64,000 bases of DNA from Gentiana macrophylla (taxonomy: Eukaryota; Streptophyta; Magnoliopsida; Gentianales; Gentianaceae). The translations under genes were made by a program, and so were the position numbers. Each line of letters opens with the position of its first letter. Position 1 is the first letter of the stretch. The DNA lies in NCBI GenBank assembly GCA_026214975.1, contig CM047810.1, forward strand, positions 91,962,316 to 92,026,315, read 5' to 3'. The notes beneath the pieces were generated by a model. It ran no database searches. It saw nothing but the letters and a program-made list of their open reading frames with translations, and was not told the origin of the DNA. This document shows, piece by piece, positions 1 through 12,100 of the stretch.

Positions 1-2330
1 ATTTTTTGTAATTCGAAGACTCGTGTTGCTAGCTCTTGCAATTTCAATTTGGATTTCATTTTTCTTCCGTTGTTCTTCGTCTCGATTTTCGGTAATTTTC
101 TTAATCTATATACCTTGCTTTCAATCTTGATGTTTGTTACTTTTATTGTTGATTTATTGCTCTTTGATTAGTATAATGAGTAGATAATATCCCGATAGTT
201 GAGTTATGTGAAAATCCGCAAAATCGAACCCTAGCTTGTTGATTAAGGTGTTCTTGATGTGTTGATTGTTAGATTCTTGGTGTTGTTATTGTTCTAGAGC
301 TTGTTCTTAATCACGGTTGTTGAATTCGCGACTCGATAGGGATCACCCCAGAAACCGATTGAGTTGTTTAGATTTGGTTTCGTGTGTGAGGTTTTTATCA
401 ACTTTGTTGAGCGTTTCATCGAGCGTAGACCGTGTTAGGACAGTTAAATCCGGTCAGCGGACTGTTGAATCTGACATATGAGGTTAGATTATTGAAATAA
501 TGTCTATTCTCGGAATTAGGAAACGACACCCTTTTGGATCAAGCTAGGGTTTGTGAGTATTAGATTGGATCATAGCTCGGCTATCTTTTTTTTCCATAGT
601 TTAAACGCTTTTATTTTATTTATAGTAATTTGTAAAACTGGTGATCTGACAAATCACCGTCTTTAGTAGTTGTGTTGGCCTGAACTAGGAACGATACCGA
701 CTTTGATACTTAACTAGATTCCCTGTGGGATACAACCTTGCTCGCCATTTATTATACAACCGACTTGGTACCCTGCCGGTCAGAGTTGGCTTTGCTGTAA
801 AGCGGTGTTAAGGGCTAAATTGTAGTATTTATACATATATTTTCTATATCAATTTCCCCTACATACGTATGATTTTCATAGATTTTGAGCTTATAATCGA
901 TTAATTGAGTAAATGGTGTTTTTAATGGTTAAATATGAAAACGTATCAATTTTAGTCTTTATTTGATGATTTTATGTTATTTTGGAAATATGTTACACTT
1001 TGGTATGTTTTGATCCTCTTGTAGATACTTATTGATGATGGAAGAGATGATCCTAAAGAGCTAATTTCGAGATGAGAGAGGATCAATCAAAGATATGGAA
1101 GAATAAAAGAGATAAGGAAAGAAATCAATGAAGATAAAGATGGAAATATCAAGATTTCGACAGTGGATCAAGGCCCAAATAAAGCGGACGGCGCCGGATC
1201 GAATCGCGGCGTTTAAAAATCGAACGAGCGTTCAAAGGCATAAAATCAAAGCGAGAGAGTTCGAGGACGCTGCTCAGACTAGCGCCCGATCTCCGTCAAG
1301 CATTACGGACGGGCGTCCAATTGATGACGACGGGCGCCCACCGCCGCTTTTTTGAAACCGACTTAGGTTATTGTAGCAATCGCCTCGATTTTCTATTTAA
1401 AGCACAAAGCAGCCCCAAACCCTAAATTAATTCCGAATTTCATACACATCAAACACAAGAGAAGGCCGCACTGGAGATTTGAAGGCGGTCACCCGAGCCT
1501 TGTGCTCGGGTGAACCGAGGTTAGATTAGAGTAGATTAGATGCTTTTCTTTTCCGTTCTTGGATCAATCCTTGTATGAAGCTATGTGAGTTCTCTTGATT
1601 AATTCAATTCAGATTTCTCTTCATGATTTGATTTCGTTTTGTATCTTTTCTATGTGTTTATGATGCCATGAGAATAGATTGAAAGATTTGTTTTCTATTG
1701 ATGTTTATAATACGGAAGTTGAGTAACGTTAGATCACCATAGAAAGATAGGATTTTTAATCATTAATGATGACAAATTAATCGGTTAATTATCTAGGTTG
1801 TTAGATTCTAAAATACGAGAGTTAACCTGAATCTACACCGAGTTTTGTATTGAAAATCAGTTTCAACTTACGAGAGAGTAGAGATTGATGAATTGGATTT
1901 ACTAAGGAATTAGGAATCCGTAGCTTGAGAATAAATTCACTAAGGAATTAGGAGTTTGGTTCTCGTGTAAAGGTGAAACCACAAATCGAATTAGAATCAT
2001 GAGATTAACTAGGATTGAAATCACTTAGGTTCGTTCATTGTTTGATCCCATGTTTCCTTAGGTTAGTTTGTTTATTTTGTTTCTTAGGTTAGATTTATTC
2101 TGATTGTTCTTTTGATTTATGTTTTTGCTTTTTGTTTCTTCCGTTTCTTGAGTAACAATTGAGAGGATTAATTAGATTAGATTCAACATCCCAATTCCCT
2201 GTGGATCGACCCTGTACTTACCCTACTATGCTATCAACTACCCGATATTTGGTCGGTTAGGAGTTAGTTTGCATGTTAAGTATAGGTTTATAAATTTTCT
2301 TTTGTTTTTATGATGCAAAATCCTCCCAAC
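1..2330 (+). mobile_element. Decayed gypsy-like LTR/leader sequence (two stretches)
   Basis: No gene is supported here. Two stretches (about 1-830 and 1015-2330) each end in a 'ccctgtgg' phrase (near 721 and 2197) like that seen between the LTR and gag of many plant Tat/Athila-type Ty3/gypsy elements. The second stretch has a TATA-like TATTTAAA near 1394 followed by a plausible transcript start and CCAAACCCTA, as in an LTR promoter. The 75-codon ORF at 1128-1355 lies in a GC-rich patch and resembles no protein I know. Family assignment is inference from general sequence character. I found no paired LTR or target-site duplication. Confidence 0.35.
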
Positions 2331-2439
2331 AAGCGGCCATCAACCACTTGTACTCTTTCTATCAATTTTGCAACCTTAAAAATCAGCATCAAAATATGCA
2401 TGTAAGTTTAAAACATGATATTATGAATAAAATATGCAA

Positions 2440-2800
2440 AAAGTTGTGTATGCACCAAGTAAATGAAGATTCTCTTCAAGGCATTATAATGTGATACTTT
2501 AGGATTTACTTGATACCTAGCACAAATGTATACAACATTCATTATATCATGTCTACTAGCAATAAGATAGAGCAATTAACCAATCATTGACAAGTATAGC
2601 ATATTATCCACATATTTGCCATATTTATCAAGATTCAATATGATTGATGTGCTCATTGGAGTTGTAGCTATTTTGATATCCTGAAGGTTGAACTTCTTTA
2701 ACATGTCTTTCACATACTTGGCCACGACTAGCGTGAGTACCATCCTTGGTTTGTTTCACTTGCGCAGTCCAAGAAAGAAGCTAAGTTCACCCATGAGGAA
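2440..2800 (-). pseudogene. Ty1/copia reverse transcriptase fragment
   Basis: Read on the minus strand, this stretch gives recognisable copia RT/RNase H peptides in more than one frame. They are, in order, a FFLG-type phrase, AKYVKDMLKKFNLQD, an SMIG..LLYL phrase, a SRHDIM phrase and a VSHYNALKRI phrase. The order matches the C-terminal half of the copia RT domain. Frameshifts and a stop replacing a codon in the SMIG-LLYL region show it is dead. No LTRs could be assigned. Family-level identification is fairly safe; the exact ends are approximate. Confidence 0.6.
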
Positions 2801-2999
2801 AAAAAGATTTACATGATTTGTTTACTGTTTGAAAATTAGTTTCGATGGTGCTGATGCAGCACCGGGCCTGAAACTTCAAGGCAGGCCAGCAACGCCGGGC
2901 CTACAACTTCAAGGCCGGCCACCTTGATTTCCAGATCACGATCATTTTTCAGGTCAATAAATGGTTACATCATTACCAACAACCAGTTGTTGAGTCATA

Positions 3000-3976
3000 T
3001 GTAGCATTGCTTGAGCATCGTCCATTTACTCTTTCTCGGTCTAGACGTAAATGTTCCAGCTTCGTCTTGCACAATCGGTCCATCTGTCCCCCTTGTGTTT
3101 ATTCCCCCCACGTCTTGTGCATATGTGTCTTGAATGGTTCTTTCTATATATGTTTGAGTTTTGCATCCGGGGGGCATGTAAAACTATTAAATACACAAGG
3201 CCCTCATTCTAGCGCTAATTGACGATGTCAGATATTGTCTAAGTGAAATCCAAATGGATGAACATGTAATTGGCCTCCAAAGTGTGATCCAACAAGATTG
3301 TGAATGAATATAGAACACAAAAATGACGTAAGAGGACCTAGAGTTTGTCTCCGGGAAGATCCTCCAACATTCAAGTCAGTTCAGTATAAATGATTTTCTA
3401 TGTAAACTGTGAGTTCATATATAATGTATGCGTACCTGTAAAATGAAGAGGATGAACCATTTATATAGTGCAAAATCATGGGTAAAGATGTTACCGCACG
3501 TTTAATGTAGTGAGGCGAACATCATGGAACGGTTACAGTTTAAGGTATAATGTCCACGATGCTGATTTAATGGAGTATGTCGGTTATCTGAGACCAATGA
3601 CAACCAGCATCATGTTGGCTATAAGGGACCAAAGATGACACGCGCCATGCCGATCAATTGATATAAAAGGCGGTCCGCACTATGAATCATGCTAAAGCCC
3701 ATACATTTCTTCTTATAAAGAGGCCCAAGGTTAACCAGGACCAGATCGGTCCATTGCTGACGTGACCTTCTATACTCAGTTGTGAGCTCCGATGGGTGGC
3801 ACGTGTGATGTGACCAATCTCACCTATTTTAATTGCTTATATTCAAGATTGGTGGAGAACCCACCTGCAACATACGCAGAGTGCTCAGAGACTTAAAAGG
3901 CTATTTAAGGGGTTGTCTTATCACTTGTATAACCGAGTAATTGTGGAAACAACCTATTGTCACGTGAGTTTAGTAA
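3000..3976. other. Intergenic stretch, no gene; possible old LTR
   Basis: The short overlapping ORFs near 2995-3222 do not resemble proteins. Several ACGTG cores (about 3800 and 3961) and a TATTTAAG-like sequence near 3902 could belong to an LTR promoter interrupted by the Helitron that begins at 3977. This is weak, and I could not pair it with another LTR copy. Confidence 0.25.
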
Positions 3977-5440
3977 TCTAACTATAATAGAAAGAGAGGC
4001 AAGCTTGCCCAAAGCCTCCACGTCGCTCCTTGATTCAATCCTTTTGGTTTTGTCTAATGCTGACACGTGGCAAGCCCTCAGTTTGACACGTGTCGGCTTC
4101 AACCTTTTTTTTAATATATTTTTTTTAAATAAAAGGATATATATAAGATGGAAAATGATACATACACAACACATTTATGTATAACATGTGTCGTTACACA
4201 TGATCTCATAATTAACAGTGTACGGGAGACATCAATCGATCTACATTTACATTTAACATTTACTTAAAATGAGTTTGTGGATCCTGTTAAAAAATGTCGT
4301 ATCTGGCACTTTGCTTAGTTTATGAATCCCGATAAAAAATGTAATGCTTTATATTATTAGTTATGACTTGAGTCGACATCAATCGATCTACAATTACATT
4401 TAACATTTACTTAAAATGGGTTTATGGATCCCGTTAGAAAATATTGTTTTTGACACACTTTGTTTAGTTTACGGATCCTGATAAAAAATGTATATACACA
4501 TCGCCTCTTGATTCAATCCTTTTGGTTTTGTCTAATGCTGGCACGTGGTAAGCCTCCAGTTTGACACGTGTCGGCTTCCACCCTTCTTTTTATTTTTATT
4601 TTTTTATAAAAGGATATATATAAGATGGAAAATGATACATACACAACACATTTATGTATAACATATGTCGTTACACATAATCTCATAATTAATAGTGTAT
4701 GGGAGACATCAATCGATCTACATTTACATTTAACAATTACTTAAAATTAGTATATGGATCCCGTTAAAAAATGTCGCATCTGGCACTTTGCTTAGTTTAT
4801 GAATCCCGATAAAAAATGTAATGCTTTATATTATTAGTTATGACTTGAGTCGACATCAATCGATCTACAGTTACATTTAACATTTACTTAAATGAGTTTA
4901 TGTATCCCGTTAGAAAATGTCGTGTTTGACACACTTTGTTTAGTTTACGGATCCCGATAAAAATGTATATAAAGACTTTTGCGTATATATATTTTTTATA
5001 TTGTGTGTCTACGTCGGACATATATATATAATATCCTTCTGCGTATATATATATTTTATATTCTGCGTCTATGTTATTTTTCGGAAGAGTCATCGATTTC
5101 TTGGTCGCCCTCCACACATTTATTATCCTATCCTTTTGCGTATATATATTTTATATTGGGCGTCTACATCGGTATAAACCATTAAATGTCTATCTATTAG
5201 TTTTCATGTCTACGTGTGGATAGTTTACCGCTTCATGCTTGCGTTTTTTTGTATTTTCGTAGGGACCTATGTATATTTTGAACTATATGGATTAGTATAA
5301 AAAAAAACACATGGCTGTAACTATTTGGTTTATATGAATGCTTCATCTTTTAAACTATATGGTTTTCATCTTTCTTCAACTTCTACGTTTACATCATTAC
5401 GGGCACGCCATGCCTTGCACGGCGTACGATTCACCACTAG
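3977..5440 (+). mobile_element. Non-autonomous Helitron
   Basis: The 5' end reads TCTAACTATAATAG, matching the TC start of plant Helitrons, and is preceded by A (3976). The 3' end is CTAG (5437-5440), the CTRR terminus, followed by host T (5441). A hairpin (ACGCC 5405-5409 pairing with GGCGT 5421-5425, 11-nt loop) lies 11 nt upstream of CTAG. Insertion between A and T without target duplication is the Helitron rule. The element is 1,464 bp, has no Rep/helicase coding sequence, and is mostly filled by a tandem repeat, so it would need enzymes from elsewhere. The ends are good matches; a second copy would confirm them. Confidence 0.72.
4020..4972. repeat. Tandem repeat inside Helitron (about 480-bp unit, x2)
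   Basis: Unit one (about 4020-4497) and unit two (about 4500-4972) are direct copies. Both start with a gattcaatccttttgg phrase, carry ACGTG-type boxes, and run through ataaaaggatatatataaga and gacatcaatcgatctaca. Each unit is itself a partial duplication: the phrase from gacatcaatcgatctac to ccgataaaaaatgta occurs twice per unit (about 4229, 4377, 4709 and 4852), with small differences. This gives two levels of amplification. Minisatellite growth inside Helitrons is known for several plant families. Confidence 0.85.
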
Positions 5441-5499
5441 TTTTTTTTATTTTTATATATGATGATATGATATATATGACCGACTGTTGTAAAAATATA

Positions 5500-5767
5500 C
5501 TCCTTCCATCCAATTTTATTTGTCCACGTTTTCTTTTGGTTTGTCCCAAAATAAGTGTTCACTTTGTGCATTTATTGTAAAAAAAATTCAAATACCCTTC
5601 CCTCTTTACAATATTTACAATAAAAATATGTAGCGTTGAATTCTCCAATAACTACTTAAATGGCATGTAAAAATATTGGATCATTTAATGTGATTAAGAG
5701 CATTAACTACAATTTTTTTAGCTTGTCTGAAAAGTCAAACGAGACAAATAAAATGAGACGAAGGTAG
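5500..5767. mobile_element. Stowaway-type MITE (Tc1/mariner)
   Basis: The left terminus begins CTCCTTCCATCCAATTTTAT and the right terminus ends with its imperfect complement (AAATAAAATGAGACGAAGGTAG). Both are flanked by TA (5498-5499 and 5768-5769). CTCC-T-CC termini plus a TA target duplication define Stowaway elements. The length is 268 bp and there is no coding capacity. A second, more canonical Stowaway lies 120 bp to the right. Confidence 0.75.
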
Positions 5768-5792
5768 TATATATATATGACCGAAGAAAACT

Positions 5793-6238
5793 CAGTGATT
5801 TTATGATGGTCCAGTCAAACTAATTTTATGGTGGTCCAGCCACACCATGTCATCGCCTTCTCCACCAATCAATTTTTTAAAAAATAATACTCCCTCCGTT
5901 CCACAATAACTGAGGCAGTTGCCCAATATTTTGTTCCATTTTATGTGAGACAGTACAATTTTCAATGCAACATTTATTGTGTTTTTACTTGATTTATCCT
6001 TATTTATTACATTAGGAGGTATAAAAAACAAGGCAACATTAATTATATCCAAGAACATTCTTGTCATTTCATTATAAAAATTAATGCATTAATTCACATT
6101 CTTAATATGCGTGATTTTAGGAACTGCCTCAGATAAATTGGAACGGAGGAAGTAATTTTTTTCTAAACACATGGGACCAACCTGAAATAGTGGTTTCAGA
6201 TCAACAAGTCATACTTGTAGCTGGACCACCGTAAAATT
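5793..6238. mobile_element. MITE-like inverted repeat, split by a Stowaway
   Basis: The left side carries ATTTTATGGTGGTCCAGCCAC (near 5822) and the right side carries its complement, GTAGCTGGACCACCGTAAAAT (near 6217). An extra degenerate copy of the arm (GATTTTATGATGGTCCAG) lies just outside on the left. The Stowaway MITE at 5890-6152 sits between the arms. I could not fix the outer ends or a target-site duplication, so the superfamily is unassigned. Confidence 0.45.
5890..6152. mobile_element. Stowaway MITE (Tc1/mariner)
   Basis: The element has canonical CTCCCTCCGTTCC at the left end and GGAACGGAGGAAG at the right. TA dinucleotides lie directly outside (5888-5889 and 6153-6154). Inner arms also pair: AACTGAGGCAGTT on the left against AACTGCCTCAG on the right. 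The length is 263 bp, non-coding, and mobilised in trans by mariner-like transposases. It is nested in an older inverted-repeat element. Confidence 0.88.
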
Positions 6239-6359
6239 TATACCGAAAGCAATTTATTTTTCCTTTATTTTTAATGTAGTGAAAGTCGTGCCCCAAAGTC
6301 CCGGCTGTTGATATTGCCAGGGAATATATATTCTTGGCTGAGCAAAACACTGGTGATAC

Positions 6360-8842
6360 CCTTAAAAAAATAGAGAAAAAATAAAAGTTCTTTTTTTGAC
6401 ACAAAATGAATAAGTAGACACACTCTTTTTTAGTTGCAAAATGACAAACAATTTCAGACGGACAAAATTATCCCTTTGTAGAAGGGACGCACTTATATCT
6501 TCAAGTGATTCCTTTCTGCTTCAGCCTTCAGCCTTCAGGTATGTTTTTTTTTTTTTTTTTTTTTTTTTTCAAATATCCGTAACTTTTGATTTACAACTCC
6601 GATCATCGAAATTTTTTCACCAAAATTCATATTTTTTTTTGCTCTTTAATTTGAGCCCAAATACGATACCCTTCCGACGTAAATTTTGAAAGACGAAAAA
6701 ATATTTTTATTAACTGGAGCGTTTTTTCTTATAACCGACCGTAATTTTTGATTTATAACACCGATCATCAAAATTGTTTCACCAAAGTTCATATTTTTTT
6801 TTATCTTCATTTTGAGACCGCGTTTGATACATTTTTGACGTAGTATTTGAAAGTCGTATTTAATCGCAACATTTACACTAACATCGAGATCGATGATCGA
6901 TGATCGAGATCACAACAATACGATGTCGATTCACACAATGATGTCGATGTCGATGATCACAAGAATGAGATCGTGATCACATTCAAACACAAGAAAGCGA
7001 CGCCGTGAGAATGTAAGTCTAATCTACTTGCTTTTTTGTTTCGTGATACCGCAATATGCTAACTCCTAGTAATGGCACTCGCTAATCCTACTTGCTTTTT
7101 GTTTCTTCAATTATTTCTTCTCTCCTCCTCCATATAATAATAATACCTCTTCTTCTTCTTGAAATACTGCGCAAACTTTGATTTTCATGGCTTCTTTCTT
7201 GAATTTGGATTAAAGGGTCTTCAAGATTTATGCTGTTTTATTCCATAATATACTACTATTAGCTGCAAGTTTCTAATCCATTCAACATATATAAGTTCAT
7301 CATCTTTCTGAGATCCACGTGAAAACTTCTTGTTGACTCTTATTTTTTGTTTGTTTCTGTAAAACATATGTTTGTACTCAATCTATTAAATAAGTACTTG
7401 TATTGTATAAAATTGAAGCATCTTTGTAAATTTTTCACTGTTTAGTTACTGTCTTAAAACTCAGAAGGGCTTTGCATAAAAAAATCCCCCCCCCCCCCCC
7501 TTAAAGCCTCTTTGCAGGTGTTATTATTGAAACTTTTTAATTATTCATTGACTTACATTCAAGGATATATCCTTCTTTTTTTTTTTGAAGGATATATCCT
7601 TCCTCGTTGGAAGACTTTTAATATTCCATAAAATTTCTGTTGGACAAAACTTATGAGTTTAGGCTTCATCTTAGCATATTTTCAACACCATTTTTGGTGA
7701 ATCAAAAGCGCTCAAGGCTCTTGAAAGCAGGCTTTTGAATCGAAAGATTGATTATTTTGAGAATGAAAATTTAATAAAATAAAACTCCCAATCAACAAAC
7801 TTCGAGAGAAGGAAAAAGTCATTATCAGATCACAATGAAGATCGATATCATAATGAATGATCGATGATCACAACAGAGCGATGATCAAGATCACATTCAA
7901 ACACAAGAACACACTAACACTATCACGGTGCTTGTGTTTGCTAATGTTTGATCCTTATGACATAAATAACTTTTATAAAAGGTACTCTCAAAGCAAGGAG
8001 AACCTCAACAACATAAAACCTGAATCAAGTACAAAAGAAGGATAAACATCACCATATAGAAAATCGTCTTAATCCCATTTACCAAAATACAAAACCCATA
8101 TACAGACAAGAGACACTCATACAAATTACCATGGTCCATGCTTCAATATGTTTAGTATACAACTCCTCCTCAATCAAATGGAAGTGGAGACATGAAACCA
8201 ACACGGTATACAAACAAAAACAAAAAAAAAATTGCAGACAATAAAGGTGCATTCTCATTCTTTTGCATATGCAAAGGCAAGTTGAAAGATACATACATGA
8301 TACACATGATAATGGTTTGAACTTAATAGAGCAAATTAATTAAATGAGTCATTCATTCAAAGATCAATTATTCTTTTAGAAAATAGAAAACAAATGAAAC
8401 CCTCGCCGCGGCCATATAATGAAATCTCACAAATTAAAGGAGAACCATATTACGCCGAGTGAACCACGAAATGGCAAGCAAGAAAAAGCCGAAGAAAGTG
8501 ACACCAACTCTTGCTGTCATTTCACATGCATCAGAAACCAATCAGAGAAAAGATCTCTCAAATCCTTACAACATATCATAGAGCAAAATTATGTAAACAA
8601 AATGAAGTAAGAAGAAGAAATGTACTTCCCCGGCTGTCTTTGCCGAAGCATATGCAAATCACCGCCTGAGAGAAAAGGTTTACAGCGGTTGTCGTTCAGT
8701 AAATTAGAAGAAGAGGAAATGAAAATAAGGGTAAAATGGTCCATGACAAAAAAATTTGTCCTTATTGCAACTAAAAAAAGGAGTGTGGATTAGTGCTTAA
8801 TTAAGGGAGGAAAAGTGGACTTATACCTAATTTTTCCAAAAA
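6360..8842. mobile_element. Possible Mutator-like element, non-coding
   Basis: The left stretch around 6417-6475 (ACACTCTTTTTTAGTTGCAA, then a GACAAA-type phrase, then AAAATTATCCCTT) is matched in inverted orientation around 8735-8795 (AGTTGCAATAAGGACAAATT, then ATTTTACCCTT). The arms therefore look like long imperfect TIRs about 2.4 kb apart. No transposase is visible between them. The interior holds a poly-T run (about 6543-6570), a C run (about 7486-7500), a hairpin (7560-7602) and repeated gatcgatgatc-like phrases near 6880-6960 and 7855-7890. Long degenerate TIRs suit a MULE or Pack-MULE, but I could not find a 9-bp target duplication. Ends are approximate. Confidence 0.42.
7560..7602. 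repeat. Paired palindromes AAGGATATATCCTT
   Basis: Two 14-bp perfect palindromes, AAGGATATATCCTT (7561-7574) and again 7588-7601, are separated by a short stretch ending in a T run. Each can fold alone or pair with the other. The role is unknown. It may be a scar of MITE excision or the core of a tiny foldback element. Confidence 0.6.
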
Positions 8843-8849
8843 AATAAAA

Positions 8850-9155
8850 CATTGATGATTTTGAGGGTTAATTTGGAGATTTCCATTGTTTTTCAAGTAA
8901 TAGCCCTGGCAATAATTATTTTGCCTTGGCAATACCATCTCCCCAAAGTCCCTTCAAAACCTTGTTTGTTAAGCTGTCTTCCGGTCTTTTTCTTCTTAGT
9001 AACGGAAGCACTCTCTATCAGATCCAGCCAAGCAGTTTCTTCCCCTTACCTTAATTTCAACCTTACGATTCACATTCAAACACGTTATTTTCCTGCATTT
9101 CCTACAATTTTTAAAGTATCTGAATTTTCACTGTGCGAGTGTCGGTGCTGGAAGA
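8850..9155 (+). promoter_or_regulatory. Dymeclin promoter/5'UTR region
   Basis: This is the 300 bp before the dymeclin ATG. It contains CT-rich runs (near 8980-9050) typical of plant 5'UTRs and no upstream ORF likely to be real. I see no clear TATA box at a suitable distance, which is common for housekeeping plant genes. The transposon-like inverted repeat ends just upstream near 8842, so the core promoter is either short or partly derived from it. The transcription start cannot be read from sequence alone. Confidence 0.35.
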
Positions 9156-12100
9156 ATGGGAGCGGTGCCATCCACCCCGCGGTGGGGAGTGAGGCCGGAG
9201 GAGACGGCCGAGTATTTGATTGGAACATTTGTTGGTGAGAAATCGTTTCCATTGGCTTCTGATTACTGGCAGAAGCTGCTTGAGCTTCCTCTTGATCTCC
9301 GTTGGCCTGCTGATCGTGTTCACCAAGCTTCTCTTGTATTCGGTCAGCTCGAGTGTTATTTATTATCTTACATTTTTTTTGGTGTGTGTGTGTTTACTAT
9401 GTTTCTCTATGAAATGATATGCAGTTGCTAAAATTCAAGTGGAATCAGTGCAGTAAAGATGACTACTGCCCTGTTAGATCATTTTGCTAGTGTCTTAACA
9501 TTGTCGAATTCAGCTCTTTTGTACATTCATCGAGTTGCAGTATATGCATGTCGATTTAATTTGAGTTACTTTTCCTAATGTGGACTTATTCTACTAGCTG
9601 CTCCTCTCTTCCAAATAATGAAAGAAAAAGAAAAAACAACAACAACAGAAGGTTAGGGAGGGTACGATCTGTGTCCTGTAGAAAAGGAATGATTACAAAC
9701 TGAAGTAGTGAGCTATGTTCTGATGCAAATGTGCTGGAGTGTTAGAACACAGACAATAATGGATCGTATTGTGTGTTTTGTGTAGTATGCCATGGCAGTG
9801 GCGGATCCAGGAATTTATTCCAGTGGTGTCACCGGAGTCTAAAAGTACATCTTTTATCCAAAAAAAATTCCAGTGGGGTCACCGGAGTCTAAAACATCAA
9901 TTTTTATCGACAAAACGACCCTTTTTAATAACAAAACTACATCGTTTTAATGCTATTTTTTTTTATAAAAATCCAGTGGGGTCACGTGACCCCCCGGGGT
10001 ACGTGGATCCGCCCCTGTGCCAAGGCAAATTCAACAGATGGTATTTTGTGGGATGCATTAGGTTTCTAATGATTCAGTTAGTATTAACTGTTGCTGTTCT
10101 TCAGGACGAACTTGGTAGAGAATTCTAGGACAACGATTTTATTTTTTACAGCAAGCAATGCATCAAATGTTTATTGGTGATATGATGTCATGCTTTTCCT
10201 CCCGTGTTGCCCTTATTTCCCCTCATATGTTGGGTGACTTGTGGTTTTAACTGCACCATTCTTTCCGACTGTTCCTGCATGTAATGCAGCATGCACATAG
10301 TTTAAACTTTAACCAGAAGCCAGATATTTTTAGTTGATCATTAGTCCAGCTTCTAACATATAACCACGCCGTTCAATTTCTGCTGCTGCTATCTTAAGCC
10401 CACCATCTTATTATAGTCATCCTTACCCAAATGTCCATCGTATTCTCTACTAGTGCATTGCAAGTCTCCGGTTATCATTCTCTTCCCATGAAATCACATG
10501 GCCTTCTAATAGTGAAGTCTGCAGAGGAGAGCGGTGAAAGGGTTGGTAGTGATTCGGGGTGGCAGGGTGGGCTGAGAGATCTTTGATCAGATATAATTAT
10601 TTTCCACGGTGGTGTGCTAGTAGGGACTACCTCTCATGTTAGATAAGCTTTCTTATAAAACTTGCTCATGGGGTGAATGAGTGCTTTATAGTATCTGGGT
10701 GAGGTTTCCATAATTAGCTGGGCGAAATTTTTTTATGAACTGTTCTGTGTTAAGAAAATGGTAACATGCTTTGAAAATTAGTCACATGGGTCTTAGTTTT
10801 TCTGCTTGCATTTTGCCTGAACGCACATTGTTCATGATCGCGGATTCAGTAGGGTGTTATATGTTTCTGATAAAATAATTCTATGGTTTCCTTTTGATGT
10901 GCAGCACAGAACAACCAATACACGAGGCACCTTGCAAAAATCTTAATTCACCTAGCATGGTGTTTACAAGAGTGCGTTTCCAGTTCTGGCGTGTCCTCAG
11001 GGGCCTTTGTGAAAGCTCTGAACGCATCATATATCTCCTCAGTTTTCCTTAAGTACTTGGTTGAGAATGCTAGCAGTGACAACTTTGTAGAATTATACCT
11101 GTCTCTGGATGGGAGTGAGGCTGTTCCAGATAATTTTCCAGCTGGTAACCATGTTTGTTTAAAGCTATTTATTTCTTCATTCTCATGTCTATTTTTCTGC
11201 ATTTGCTTACCAATAATTTGTTTACTGCCTGAAATCCTATTTTTCTGGCTCCTCTACATTTGGAGTCATGCCTTTCCATTGTGATATTGGCTGGGAAGAT
11301 GGTGGGACTTGACACATGTGTTGTGATTGATGGAAGATTTTTGGCTTATGTTGTGATTGATGGATGAATTAACGCTTGTGTTGTGATTGATGGGGATCCT
11401 TGGAGCCTAATGGTGTCTATCGTTGTAAAAGAAACTGAAAAATCTGCTGATTCAGAGAGTATGCACAATAATGAGGGAGTGCAAATAGAGTTTGATTTAT
11501 CCTTTTTCCTGTTTGGGGCTAGTGTTGCAGGGTTAATCCTCTTTTTTGCATGAAATCTTGAGGCTGCATCTCATTTATTCATTTCTTTAATATATGCTGG
11601 ATAAAATTTGATTTGTGAAAATTCTATAATTGCAGGTCTTAGTGTACATATAATTATTTGCATCTCCTGTCAAATATGAGCAGCATGGTTGTGTCCGTAT
11701 GTTAGAAATTAATATAATTTCCCCTTTTCTGAATCTGCTGCTCTCCAACAGTTAGGTTGTATCAGTATAACACTAATCTTCGAAAAAAATCCTGATTCCC
11801 TCCTTTGCGACACTTTCAGGCTTGTTTATACCTGCCCTGAGCAAGCATGAAATGTGTACTGTTGCATAGCATAAAGATATCAAGCTTTCCACATTGTATT
11901 TTTATCTCATTTCAGAAACACTGAGTTTAGGAAGTGCAGATAATCAATATAGATACTATTGTCACCATTCATTAACCCCTTTTAGTGAACATACTGCACT
12001 TCAGTTCCCGAAAAGCTTTTTTATGATAAGTGATCTTCAATTGAAAAAAGGAATCTTCATTGGGGAATGGATGAAGTTCTACAATGTTTACGCCCTTTGG

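Noticed and set aside
1128..1355. 75-codon ORF near the left edge
   Set aside because: It lies in a GC-rich LTR-like patch with a charged, low-similarity product and no gene context.
8852..9238. 128-codon ORF overlapping the dymeclin start
   Set aside because: It is out of frame with dymeclin and covers its 5'UTR and exon 1. The dymeclin frame at 9156 matches the family.
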